Shown in pieces: positions 7,420 to 14,821 of a stretch of DNA of 18,721 bases. The position numbers were made by a program, and so were the translations under genes. The notes beneath the pieces were generated by a model that was not told the origin of the DNA, ran no database searches, and was given only the letters and a program-made list of their open reading frames with translations. Position 1 is the first letter of the stretch; each line of letters begins with the position of its first letter. The stretch spans positions 1-18,721 of the forward strand of contig JAQUNU010000010.1 of assembly GCA_028717445.1 (NCBI GenBank). The letters run 5' to 3'. This DNA is from Candidatus Portnoyibacteriota bacterium. Its GTDB lineage: Bacteria > Patescibacteriota > Minisyncoccia > Portnoybacterales > GWB1-42-6.

Positions 7420-7722
7420 TTAACGACAAATTACAATGCCGTTGGCATCGGTGCCTAAATTAGCACAACTATTAATTCCGTCGAGCTTCACACTGCCCGC
7501 TTGCGTCATAATATAAGCCCTAAGCAGGCCACTTACGCCCAAAGCGCCGGATTTTATTTGGCTGTAAGCGCCGATATTTATCGGCGCGCCGACATTGCCT
7601 TGAGGCGGACTGGCCGGCGGGCTAACCCAGGCCTCGGCAAACTGAAGAGCCAGGCCGATGGAAAGGCCGATCAAAATGGCGGCAAGCTGATAGGCAAATT
7701 TTCGAAAAAATGAATTAGGCAT
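7420..7722 (-). CDS. Secreted paralogue lacking the TSR domain (signal plus common cassette only)
   Basis: A 100-residue protein consisting only of the common N-terminal signal/anchor (AYQLAAILIGLSIGLALQFAEAW), a Pro/Gly-rich linker (SPPASPPQGNVGAPI) and the LKSGALGVSGLLRAY cassette ending in NSCANLGTDANGIVICR. It stops just where the other two paralogues continue into a TSR. The last residues are CR and then TAA, so it may be a naturally minimal form or the remnant of a longer gene. The first ten residues (MPNSFFRKFA) differ from the paralogues, while the following stretch is identical in DNA. I do not know the cassette's function; it resembles N-termini I associate with secreted Patescibacteria proteins. 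Confidence 0.8.
   Translation of the reverse strand: MPNSFFRKFAYQLAAILIGLSIGLALQFAEAWVSPPASPPQGNVGAPINIGAYSQIKSGALGVSGLLRAYIMTQAGSVKLDGINSCANLGTDANGIVICR
7588..7692 (-). repeat. Signal/anchor-coding repeat, copy 3
   Basis: 105 bp identical to 7265-7369 (offset 323). Identity ends within the codons for the first hydrophobic residues, where the N-terminus of the 100-residue paralogue becomes unrelated. Confidence 0.85.
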
Positions 7723-7770
7723 AACTATATTAAAATCAAATAGTTTTTAAAAAAGCCAAAGTTTGTTATC

Positions 7771-8109
7771 TTATTGAACATTGCTCGATTCTTCCATTAA
7801 TTCTTTTAATCTATCCATTTCTTCAGCCTGTTTTCCCATGTCTTCTTCAGTATAATCCGTCTTATCCTGATCTTTTAAAGCGTCCAACTCCTTTGCCTGC
7901 GATCCGGCATCAGGGAGCTGAACATTCAATTTTGCTCTTATCTCATCCAATTCCCCGGCCTGTTTTTGATCAAAAATTTCCTCCGGTTTTTTATCCGGGC
8001 CGAAGAAATTAAACCGGTTTCTAAAAAAATAACCGAGAACAAAAAGCGCAGCCAGACATAAAAAAGCAATGATTAGTATTTTTTTTCTCCCTTGCTCAAA
8101 AAAATTCAT
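7771..8109 (-). CDS. Small single-pass membrane protein with three QAxELDxLK-type repeats
   Basis: A 112-residue protein I do not recognise. Residues 1-10 are short and basic, and residues 11-29 form one transmembrane helix (ILIIAFLCLAALFVLGYFF). The rest is highly charged and predicted helical. Three related ten-residue units occur at 49-58 (KQAGELDEIR), 70-79 (SQAKELDALK) and 93-102 (KQAEEMDRLK), separated by acidic linkers. The topology suggests an anchored extracytoplasmic helical domain. It lies 31 bases downstream of the FN3 protein and 48 bases upstream of the TSR paralogues, so it is probably part of the same surface-protein operon, perhaps as a scaffold or chaperone. That role is inference only. 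Confidence 0.75.
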   Translation of the reverse strand: MNFFEQGRKKILIIAFLCLAALFVLGYFFRNRFNFFGPDKKPEEIFDQKQAGELDEIRAKLNVQLPDAGSQAKELDALKDQDKTDYTEEDMGKQAEEMDRLKELMEESSNVQ

Positions 8110-8140
8110 GTTCTTAAATGTTTTGTTTCAATTTTAATTA

Positions 8141-9325
8141 TCACCAAGGGAAGATTTCTCTCCAAAGCGGCTTGATTGTCACATTCGCGCTAACCGAATC
8201 AACAGCGATATCGCCCTCCGATCCCGTACAGGTAAGAATGAAATTGGAGTCTTTTGTGATAGAACTGACAAGTTCTGTCCCGCCAGTGGGATTTTTGCTA
8301 CCCGACCAATCGCCGGAAGCCGCGCAACTTACGGCATTATTAACACTCCAGGTGAGCGTGCCGGTTGAGTCATATTCGATATCTTGGGTGCTATCCTTTC
8401 CATTTAATTTCAAATCCACTGAAGGACAAAGGTATGTTGAGGAACCAACTTCATTGGAATAATCTGAATTCGTTTGATCGTTATATGCCCGAACACGGAA
8501 ATAATAATCAACATCTTGCCCCAGGCCGACATTCAGATAAGAAGTCACGCCTTCCCCGACAATATCAACCTGCTGCCAGGAACCGCGCGCGCGCGTTTTT
8601 CTTTCTATCTTAAAACCAAATTCATTCTCTGAATTATCCTCCCACGCAAGACTTATCCTGGAACAGGAAACCGTTGTCGCAGTTAAATTAGTGGGCGCGT
8701 CCAGAGGAGGAAGCACGATCATTGACGCGCCAAAATCTATCCAGCCGAGGCCCTTGGCATAGACGTCTCCGTAGCCCTCTTCCTCGCCGTTCCAGCCATA
8801 GCCAGAAAGACGAGACCCTGAAATACTAACTCCATCAAGCTGAATAAAACCCTGCCAGCCGCCGGAATTATCTATGGCGGCGGCTTCTTTGATGTCAATA
8901 ATTCTGGCCCATCCGGCCAGATTGTTCCCAACCCGTCGGGCATTGCAAGGAGCGGTCGGACAACCAGCTTGGTCCGCTTCGTTAAAGCTGATATAGCCTA
9001 AAGTCGGACTCCAGGCATATCCGCTCAAATTTCCGTCGCCTAGGGGAATATTGACGCCATAGCTTTTCGTGGCTCCGGGATCAATTAAAGTTCCGTCCGC
9101 TTTAACATTATTCATACTGATGTCGTAAACGCCCGTTTCATTAAATGGTTCAACGGCCAATCCATTAACAGATCCAAGGTTTGCGTCTTCTGAGCCGCCC
9201 CAAATCCAGCCGACGACATTTTCCGTTTGTCCCGCAAAAGATTTAATAGCGCTACCCAAAGCAAAGAAAACCAAAAATAAAAATAATAGAAAAAATATTT
9301 TTCTTGTTTTTTTGGTCTTAATCAT
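8141..9325 (-). CDS. Secreted multidomain protein with GW repeats, fibronectin type III and C-terminal Ig-like domain
   Basis: A 394-residue secreted protein. Residues 1-31 form a signal peptide (basic start, Leu/Phe-rich core, SFA-GQ cleavage-like site). Residues 35-200 carry irregular Trp/Gly repeats (GWIWGG, SGYAWSPTLGYISFN, AGWARI, SGYGW, GLGWIDFG) that resemble modules common in Patescibacteria surface proteins. Residues 210-297 form a fibronectin type III domain (APTNLTA, LAWEDNSENEFGFKIER, YYFRVRAYN, YSNEV). Residues 302-385 form an Ig-like sandwich with a Cys pair (SCAASGDWSGSK and LTCTGSEG). No catalytic motif or cell-wall anchor is visible, so it is probably an adhesive or structural surface protein. 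It is the first gene of the surface-protein operon that runs to 6039. Confidence 0.85.
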   Translation of the reverse strand: MIKTKKTRKIFFLLFLFLVFFALGSAIKSFAGQTENVVGWIWGGSEDANLGSVNGLAVEPFNETGVYDISMNNVKADGTLIDPGATKSYGVNIPLGDGNLSGYAWSPTLGYISFNEADQAGCPTAPCNARRVGNNLAGWARIIDIKEAAAIDNSGGWQGFIQLDGVSISGSRLSGYGWNGEEEGYGDVYAKGLGWIDFGASMIVLPPLDAPTNLTATTVSCSRISLAWEDNSENEFGFKIERKTRARGSWQQVDIVGEGVTSYLNVGLGQDVDYYFRVRAYNDQTNSDYSNEVGSSTYLCPSVDLKLNGKDSTQDIEYDSTGTLTWSVNNAVSCAASGDWSGSKNPTGGTELVSSITKDSNFILTCTGSEGDIAVDSVSANVTIKPLWREIFPW

Positions 9326-9370
9326 TGGTTTAGGTCTTTTTCTTTAATTTACCACGAAAAGCAAAAAAAT

Positions 9371-9402
9371 ATAATATCACTTGTGGATAATTTTTATGTC
9401 AA
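9371..9402 (-). promoter_or_regulatory. Weak candidate promoter for the surface-protein operon
   Basis: A perfect TTGACA (9402-9397, minus strand) overlaps the last codons of the exonuclease gene. TATTAT (9376-9371) follows at a long 20-base spacing, or TGATAT at 17 bases. It is the only recognisable box pair in front of the 8141-9325 gene. Confidence 0.3.
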
Positions 9403-10008
9403 GTCCTCAAAAACAATCCTTTTGTAGATTGCTCTGGTTGTCTCCACATCGCGCTTGCAATATTCAAGAATCTCGTCCAGCTTTCCTTTTTTATAAAATT
9501 CGGAAACCTGCGAACCATCAATTCCTTTTTTTGGCGTCGGGATTCCCAAGGCCAGCGCCACGTACTCCAGGCCCAAATCGCCTTTTCCCCATTTAGCCCA
9601 CTCCTTCATCGTGTCGAAAATAGGAAAATTCCGGTATCGCGCGAAGCTCATTTCTTTTGTCGGCCTCACGCCCAAAACCGAGGAACGCTGATAAATAAAC
9701 CGCAAATCAAAGTCCATGACATTATGCCCGATAAAAAGATCCGCGTTTTTTGCCAAATTCCAGAACTGCCCGAGGGTTTCTTTTTCATTTTTATCGTTGC
9801 ACAAAATTTGCGCCGGCTCATTGTTTAAAGCATAACCGATGCAAAGGATCTGTCCAAAACAGCCGTCAAAAGAGGTCAAAGAAATGTATTTTTCGAAATC
9901 CGTGCATCCCTTGAGCTTCTTTTTTTGTTTTTCAAAAAGGATCTTTAAGTTTCCGCGCTGTTCTTCGCTCGCCGGCAATGTTTCAATATCCAAAAACAAT
10001 TTATTCAT
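9394..10008 (-). CDS. DEDDy-type 3'-5' exonuclease, PolB exonuclease-like
   Basis: A 204-residue stand-alone RNase H-fold 3'-5' exonuclease. Exo I is DIE at D7/E9, Exo II is GHNVMDFDL (about 94-102), and Exo III is Y-x3-D at Y183-D187 (YCKRD), which is the DEDDy pattern. The metal-binding acidic residues all appear intact. The domain resembles the detached exonuclease domain of family B polymerases, and no polymerase domain is fused. It is likely to trim single-stranded or mispaired 3' ends of DNA in repair; RNA as substrate cannot be excluded. It begins 4 bases after the ABC permease stop and is last in the long minus-strand transporter block. Confidence 0.88.
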   Translation of the reverse strand: MNKLFLDIETLPASEEQRGNLKILFEKQKKKLKGCTDFEKYISLTSFDGCFGQILCIGYALNNEPAQILCNDKNEKETLGQFWNLAKNADLFIGHNVMDFDLRFIYQRSSVLGVRPTKEMSFARYRNFPIFDTMKEWAKWGKGDLGLEYVALALGIPTPKKGIDGSQVSEFYKKGKLDEILEYCKRDVETTRAIYKRIVFEDLT

Positions 10009-10012
10009 TTGA

Positions 10013-11308
10013 TTATTTGCCTATCTTAAAATTACTTTTTTTGAATTTTAGCCGAAGAGTAAAGATTCTTTCCGTTGAGAAAATTTTGGAAGCGATGATC
10101 ACGGCAACGATGAAAAAGAACGCGAGATATCCAATGCCAAGCCAAACATTCTGATATTGATTCAACAAAAGACTGGGCGCGGCCAAAAAAGGATGGGAAA
10201 ATGGAATGGCATAAACTAGATTCCGCACCAGCGGCGAAAGCGAAGAAAAATCCAAGAGCATGGTTAAAAGATAGGGCACCAAAATCAATATCATCAACGG
10301 CGCCACAACTCCCTGGGCGCTTTTCGTATCCTGCGCAAAAGAGCCCAGGATAAAAGAAATGGCCAGCGCCGCCAAAATACCGAAGAACAGGGAAAGGCCG
10401 AGCAAAACGTAATCATAAGTTGAAAATTGGAGGCCAAGCTCGATAATCGCGTTTTTGGTCGCGCCATCCAAATTTGTTCCCGAGCCGCCGGTCATGCTGG
10501 TCATATAATTGCGCATGCCAAAAAGATAAACAACTGCGGTTATCAGAGCAACAAAACCGGCCGCAAAAAGCTTTGAAGCCACGATGAATTTTCGGGAAAC
10601 CGGCGTCGAAAGCAAAGTTTCGAGCGTTTTATTCTCTTTTTCCGAAGCAATGGAAGTCGCGATCATTTGCGACGCAAAAACAATGATCAAAAACAGAATT
10701 ATCGGAATGAAAGTCGTTTGCGAAGCGATAAAGCCGGAGACCGCCGCCGCGCTGATATTGGCCGTTTTCTCCCCAACCATGACAAATTCATTCGTCAGGA
10801 CGGGCCGTTTGAGTTGACCCGGATCTTTTCCGAGAATGGCCTGGCTGATTAATTGGTTGCTTAGCACTTCATTTATGGCGGCGATTGCCGCATTTAAAAT
10901 TGCCGCATCCCGCGAACCGGTAACCGAAAAATTGCGCATGATATTGTAGACTTCTATTTTTTGCGGCTCGAAATTTTTTATTCCTTTTTCAAATCCGGCC
11001 GGAATGACAAGCATCGCTTTTTCTTTTTTTTGCCTGGCTTGCGCCAAAATTTCTTCTTTTTTATTTTCAATCGTCACATTAGGCGCGAAATTGCTTTTTT
11101 TGATTATCTCGATCACGCTTTGTGAGACCGCGCTCCTGTCCAAATCGATTATTTCAATCGGTTGCGGCACCTGGCTTTTTTTGACTTCTTTGCCGATGAT
11201 TTTTCCGACAAAATTAAAAATCAAAACCACGACCAGCAAAGGGATAAGCATTTGCGGCGTCAAAAGCTCACGAATTTCTTTTTTGACCAGAATAAAGAAT
11301 TTTTTCAT
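10013..11308 (-). CDS. ABC-2 type transporter permease, NatB-like
   Basis: A 431-residue integral membrane subunit. A first transmembrane helix (about 20-38) is followed by a large extracytoplasmic segment of about 160 residues. Then come at least five more helices, with the conserved cytoplasmic motif EKENKTLETLLSTPVSR between them. This is the arrangement of ABC2_membrane_3/NatB-type exporters. A gap without extra helices between the NRMYMTSMTGGSG-like region and YDYVLLG is probably a loop. The start codon overlaps the ATPase stop as ATGA, so translation is coupled and the two form one exporter. The cargo is unknown; relatives export ions, peptides, lipids or drugs. The end is basic (KFKKSNFKIGK), without further domains. 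Confidence 0.92.
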   Translation of the reverse strand: MKKFFILVKKEIRELLTPQMLIPLLVVVLIFNFVGKIIGKEVKKSQVPQPIEIIDLDRSAVSQSVIEIIKKSNFAPNVTIENKKEEILAQARQKKEKAMLVIPAGFEKGIKNFEPQKIEVYNIMRNFSVTGSRDAAILNAAIAAINEVLSNQLISQAILGKDPGQLKRPVLTNEFVMVGEKTANISAAAVSGFIASQTTFIPIILFLIIVFASQMIATSIASEKENKTLETLLSTPVSRKFIVASKLFAAGFVALITAVVYLFGMRNYMTSMTGGSGTNLDGATKNAIIELGLQFSTYDYVLLGLSLFFGILAALAISFILGSFAQDTKSAQGVVAPLMILILVPYLLTMLLDFSSLSPLVRNLVYAIPFSHPFLAAPSLLLNQYQNVWLGIGYLAFFFIVAVIIASKIFSTERIFTLRLKFKKSNFKIGK

Positions 11309-12042
11309 AATGAAATTCTATTTATCGCCGCGGTGGCCATAAAGACCTCTTCTAAATTTTTCGCGTTATGCTCTTTTTTTAATTCTTCGGCCGTGCCGAT
11401 TTCATACATTTTTCCTCGATGAATCAGGCCAACCCGATCAGACAAAAATTCTATTTCCAACATATTATGCGAAGAAAGCAAAACCGACATCCCCTGCCGC
11501 GAAAGATCACGGATTATTTTGCGGATTTCCATGGCGTTGATCACATCCAGTCCGCTGGTCGGCTCATCCAAAATGGCAAGCTTGGGCTTCATCATGACCG
11601 CGCGCGCCAAAAGAAGCTTGCGCGTCATTCCTTTGCTATAATTCTTTATCTTGTCTTTGATTCTGTTTCCAAGATTAGCAATTCGCAAAGCGACTTCCAC
11701 GGCTTCGGTTTTTTTCTTTGAATCATCGGTATAAAGATCGGCCATAAATTTTAAATAAGCCATTCCCGAAAGCGCTTTGTAAGCGCCGGCTTCTTCAGGC
11801 AGATAACTGATAAGCTTGCGGACGCTGTCTGGGTCTTTTCTGACATTATTGCCGTAAACAAAAGCCTCTCCCGAACTGGGTGTTAAAATTGTCGCCAAAA
11901 TCCTTAAAGTTGTTGATTTTCCCGCGCCATTCGGGCCAATTAGGGCGAAAATCTCATTCTCGTTCACGTCAAAATCGATCCCGTCCACCGCCCGGATATC
12001 GCCATAAGTTTTTATTAAATTTTTTACTTCAACGGCTTTCAT
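11305..12042 (-). CDS. ABC transporter ATP-binding protein, partner of the NatB-like permease
   Basis: A 245-residue cytosolic ATPase that powers the overlapping permease. Walker A is GPNGAGKST (36-44), the signature is degenerate YSKGM (135-139) in place of LSGGQ, Walker B is LAILDEPTSGLD (155-166), and the H-loop histidine is at 192 (SSHNM). The C-terminal part has the AEELKKEHNAKNLEEVF element typical of NatA/CcmA-like exporters. It follows the Cys4 protein by a single base and overlaps the permease gene by 4 bases. Its closest relative in this window is the second ATPase at 13525-14265, but the two differ widely outside the motifs and are not a recent duplication. Confidence 0.95.
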   Translation of the reverse strand: MKAVEVKNLIKTYGDIRAVDGIDFDVNENEIFALIGPNGAGKSTTLRILATILTPSSGEAFVYGNNVRKDPDSVRKLISYLPEEAGAYKALSGMAYLKFMADLYTDDSKKKTEAVEVALRIANLGNRIKDKIKNYSKGMTRKLLLARAVMMKPKLAILDEPTSGLDVINAMEIRKIIRDLSRQGMSVLLSSHNMLEIEFLSDRVGLIHRGKMYEIGTAEELKKEHNAKNLEEVFMATAAINRISL

Positions 12043-12043
12043 T

Positions 12044-12697
12044 TTAAATTTTTGAGATTTCTTTCTCCATCTCTTTCAGCTGGCTCTGCGCCAGCATTAA
12101 ATTAATTTTCTGGGTCGAATCAAAAGAAATCAGCTCAATAAAGGAATCGTTTATAAACCGAAGAGATTGTTTGATGACTTTTCTGGTATAGTTATAATCG
12201 AAATCTCCATAATCACCGCCGTTTTCCATTTCCCAGCGATTGGAAAGCTGACGATAAACTTTGCCCAACAGAATCGAAGAATACCAGGAAAGATCGAGCC
12301 CCGCGGGCGTATCAAGCCACAACTCGCCGCTCTCGGCGGCTTGGTCCAGGATTGCGCAAATATAATTCTGCCAGCCGCAAACTTGGTTATATAAAGAGAA
12401 TTCTTCGGGTCTGGGCGGCTCTTTTATCATATCAATATTGGCGATATCAATCCCTTTTGATGCGGCGTCCTTTTTTATTATCTCCAGGATTTTCTTAAAA
12501 TTCAGACCAACATCCTCAAGCACAGCTTTTATGCCGTCCGGGTCCTCGCCTCTTTCCGTATGCGCCTGCCTGTCTTTTTTGATCTGACCGCAAAGCGGGC
12601 AATCGTCGCGGCCGCAGCCGATCCGCTTCCAGCCACACTCCAGCCATTTGGGAAACCTAAATCTTTGGGCTTCTCTTTTATTTGAACTTTTTTTCAT
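12044..12697 (-). CDS. Cys4 (putative zinc-binding) protein of unknown function between two ABC exporters
   Basis: A 217-residue protein I cannot assign to a family. Near the N-terminus four cysteines (C21, C28, C33, C36) are arranged C-x6-C-x4-C-x2-C, in CGWKRIGCGRDDCPLCG. This resembles a small zinc-binding knuckle and is preceded by a basic stretch. The remainder is soluble and predicted mostly helical, with many aromatic residues (CGWQNYIC, LDLSWYSS, NRWEMENGGDYGDFDYNY) and a C-terminal helix (KEMEKEISKI). There is no membrane segment. It sits 14 bases after one permease and 1 base before the next ATPase, so it is co-expressed with both exporters. It may be a regulator or a substrate-handling protein; both ideas are inference. 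Confidence 0.75.
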   Translation of the reverse strand: MKKSSNKREAQRFRFPKWLECGWKRIGCGRDDCPLCGQIKKDRQAHTERGEDPDGIKAVLEDVGLNFKKILEIIKKDAASKGIDIANIDMIKEPPRPEEFSLYNQVCGWQNYICAILDQAAESGELWLDTPAGLDLSWYSSILLGKVYRQLSNRWEMENGGDYGDFDYNYTRKVIKQSLRFINDSFIELISFDSTQKINLMLAQSQLKEMEKEISKI

Positions 12698-12711
12698 TTT
12701 AAATAGATTGC

Positions 12712-13518
12712 TTACTCCGCGCTGCTGAAACGGGATATCCGGCCTTCCCTTAAATTATACCGATAAATCTTAACAAAGAAAATATAGGCTAGCAAAAGAT
12801 AGATCGAAGCTAAAGCAAAACCCAAAAAAAGATTAATCGCCATCTGGCCGGAAAAGGCCCCGGAATTTATTATCGCGCGCATGCTTTCAAAAACATAGGA
12901 AGCCGGAATTAGTTTTGAAATCATCTGCATGCCGACCGGCAAAACCGAAAGAGGATAAAAAACTCCGGCAAAGACGGAAAGCGCAAAAGGGATCGGCCAA
13001 CCGAGCCATTCCGCGGCCGGCCCGAGACGGAAGATCAGAGCGGAAACGAATGTGCCCATGGCCGTGCCGAAAATAAAAAGAATGAAGATAAAAGGCAGAA
13101 TCATGACGCCGAGTCTTAAAATATTATAATCAAAAAGCGCGCCCGCCAGAAGAAACATGGCGGCAAACCCGGCCACTCCCGTTACTATGCTCGTCAAAAC
13201 AAGCCCGGAAATATATTCGCCGATCTTGAGCGGCGAGGCGAAAAAATTTATAAAATTGCGCGACCAGATATCTTCCAAAAAAGCGGTCATGATGCCGTGC
13301 TGGATGCGAACGAAAAATTCCCAAAGGATGACCGCGCCTAGGATGACGCTCGCCAAAGTGAACGCTGCGCCGCCAAAACCGCCCAGATATTTGGTTATGA
13401 ATCCCCACTGAACGATATCAAGTACCACCCAAACGAAAATTCCCGTCAATCGCGCGGGATTGCTTTTGGTCAAATATATCTGCCTTAAAAAAATAGCGTA
13501 AATGCTTGAAGGTCTCAT
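12712..13518 (-). CDS. ABC-2 type transporter permease
   Basis: A 268-residue membrane protein with six hydrophobic segments, the normal length for ABC2_membrane permeases of the polysaccharide/drug-export type. Recognisable points are an N-terminal amphipathic region (FLRQIYLTKSNPARL) and a conserved glycine/proline-rich stretch near the fifth segment (LSVFAGVFYPLSVLPVGMQ). That stretch is followed by LIPASYVFESMR, where family members usually carry the P-x-x-Y-x-x-E/D-x-x-R pattern. The ATPase gene stops 6 bases before this gene starts, so they form one exporter. It is unlike the second permease in this window in length and topology, which makes two different exporters side by side. Substrate unknown. 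Confidence 0.9.
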   Translation of the reverse strand: MRPSSIYAIFLRQIYLTKSNPARLTGIFVWVVLDIVQWGFITKYLGGFGGAAFTLASVILGAVILWEFFVRIQHGIMTAFLEDIWSRNFINFFASPLKIGEYISGLVLTSIVTGVAGFAAMFLLAGALFDYNILRLGVMILPFIFILFIFGTAMGTFVSALIFRLGPAAEWLGWPIPFALSVFAGVFYPLSVLPVGMQMISKLIPASYVFESMRAIINSGAFSGQMAINLFLGFALASIYLLLAYIFFVKIYRYNLREGRISRFSSAE

Positions 13519-13524
13519 AAATTT

Positions 13525-14265
13525 TTATTCAAAGGTCAATTTCTCCCTCGCCAAGTCAATGAATAACTCCTCCAGATCTTTCTTTCCATGCTCGGCCGGC
13601 AGTGTTTTTGGGTCGCCCGAAAGCAAAATCTTTCCATGGGAAAGGAAAAGTACCCGGTCGCAGACCATTTCTATCTCGTGCATATTATGAGATGTCCAAA
13701 GAATCGCGACTTTTGTGGTGTCCGCTTTTTCTTTTATTTTTTCACGAATATTCTGGGCAATGCTCGGGTCAAGCGAAGAGGTCGGCTCGTCAAGCAAAAG
13801 CAGCGCCGGGTCATTGAGCAGGGCTTTGGCCAGCGAAAGACGGCTCGCCTCGCCCGAAGAAAGCAGACCGGCTTTGGTTTTGGCGAACTTCTCAAGGTCA
13901 AACTCTTTTAATGATGCTTCTATTTTCTCTCTCAGATTTTTGACGCCATAGAGCAGCCCGAAAGTATGTAAATTCTGATAGACAGTCAGGTTTCCGGGCA
14001 ATTGGGCGTAGACCGCCGCAAAATTCATCTGCCTGGAAACTTTTTCGCGGTTTTGCTTTATATCTTGCCCCAAAATCTCAATCGAGCCGCCGGTCGGTTC
14101 CAAAATTCCAAGAATCATATTTATGGTCGTCGTCTTGCCCGCGCCATTCGGCCCCAAAAGACCTAAGGTTTCTCCCGGTCTGATAAAAAAAGAAACGCCA
14201 TCAACGGCCCTTATCGGGCCGTATTTTTTAATCAAATTATTGACTTTTAGGATTTCGGGTTCCAT
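13525..14265 (-). CDS. ABC transporter ATP-binding protein, partner of the 268-residue permease
   Basis: A 246-residue ATPase. Walker A is GPNGAGKTT (38-46), and the Q-loop region is YAQLPGNLTVYQNL. The signature is altered to SSGEA (136-140) instead of SGGQ, Walker B is LLLLDEPTSSLD (155-166), and the H-loop is TSHNM with H193. Residues needed for ATP binding and hydrolysis look intact. The C-terminal DLEELFIDLAREK helix matches ABC-2 exporter ATPases. It leads the four-gene exporter/Cys4 stretch and ends 6 bases before its permease. The start ATG has only a weak ribosome site. It lies 41 bases downstream of the DEDDh exonuclease gene and is probably in the same transcript. Confidence 0.95.
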   Translation of the reverse strand: MEPEILKVNNLIKKYGPIRAVDGVSFFIRPGETLGLLGPNGAGKTTTINMILGILEPTGGSIEILGQDIKQNREKVSRQMNFAAVYAQLPGNLTVYQNLHTFGLLYGVKNLREKIEASLKEFDLEKFAKTKAGLLSSGEASRLSLAKALLNDPALLLLDEPTSSLDPSIAQNIREKIKEKADTTKVAILWTSHNMHEIEMVCDRVLFLSHGKILLSGDPKTLPAEHGKKDLEELFIDLAREKLTFE

Positions 14266-14305
14266 TAAATTACTTCTACCATGGCATCCTGAACTTTGCT
14301 TGAAA

Positions 14306-14821
14306 TCATTCTTTATTAAGCCTGAGATACACGTCTCTTAATAATTTTGCGTCATCCAAAGCATGATGATGACGGTATTGGGTGTAATCAATGCCCAGCT
14401 TTTTGCAAAAATCGGAACCGAAGCTGAATTCTTCGGGGTCGATCCCAATTCCGAATAATATGGAGGCGAAATCCAAAGAGATCCAATTAAATTTATAATC
14501 TTTGCCGCCTTTTAAACCCAGCAATTTATACAAATAAAGCGTGTCGTATTGATTGACATAAGACATGAGATAGGGCTTTCCTTCGCCAATAAAATCATAG
14601 ATCATTTTTCCGGCTTCGCTTCTTTGAATTTTTTTATCCCCCAAGAAAGGCAAGACGTTTTCTTTCGGCCATTCATCCATATATCCTTCGTATTCCAATT
14701 CAATATAGAATTCCTCGCCGCTGAATTTAACCATTCCAACCGAAAGAATTTCCCCTTGGCGGGGATCCAGACTCGAAAATTCGCTATCCCAAAAAATTAT
14801 GTTATTTGAAAAAGGCGTCAT
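14306..14821 (-). CDS. DEDDh-family exonuclease (RNase T / DnaQ-like)
   Basis: A 171-residue stand-alone RNase H-fold exonuclease. Exo I is WDSEFS with D12 and E14. The central acidic residue is probably D93 in VNQYDTLYLY. Exo III is HHHALDDAKLL, giving H-x-A-x-x-D with H152 and D157, the DEDDh hallmark. All four metal ligands plus the general-base histidine are therefore present. It is shorter than DnaQ and lacks the polymerase-binding extension. It could degrade short RNA or DNA 3' ends, as oligoribonuclease or RNase T do; the substrate cannot be decided from sequence. Its start overlaps the end of the upstream coiled-coil gene by 20 bases, indicating coupling. Confidence 0.85.
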   Translation of the reverse strand: MTPFSNNIIFWDSEFSSLDPRQGEILSVGMVKFSGEEFYIELEYEGYMDEWPKENVLPFLGDKKIQRSEAGKMIYDFIGEGKPYLMSYVNQYDTLYLYKLLGLKGGKDYKFNWISLDFASILFGIGIDPEEFSFGSDFCKKLGIDYTQYRHHHALDDAKLLRDVYLRLNKE

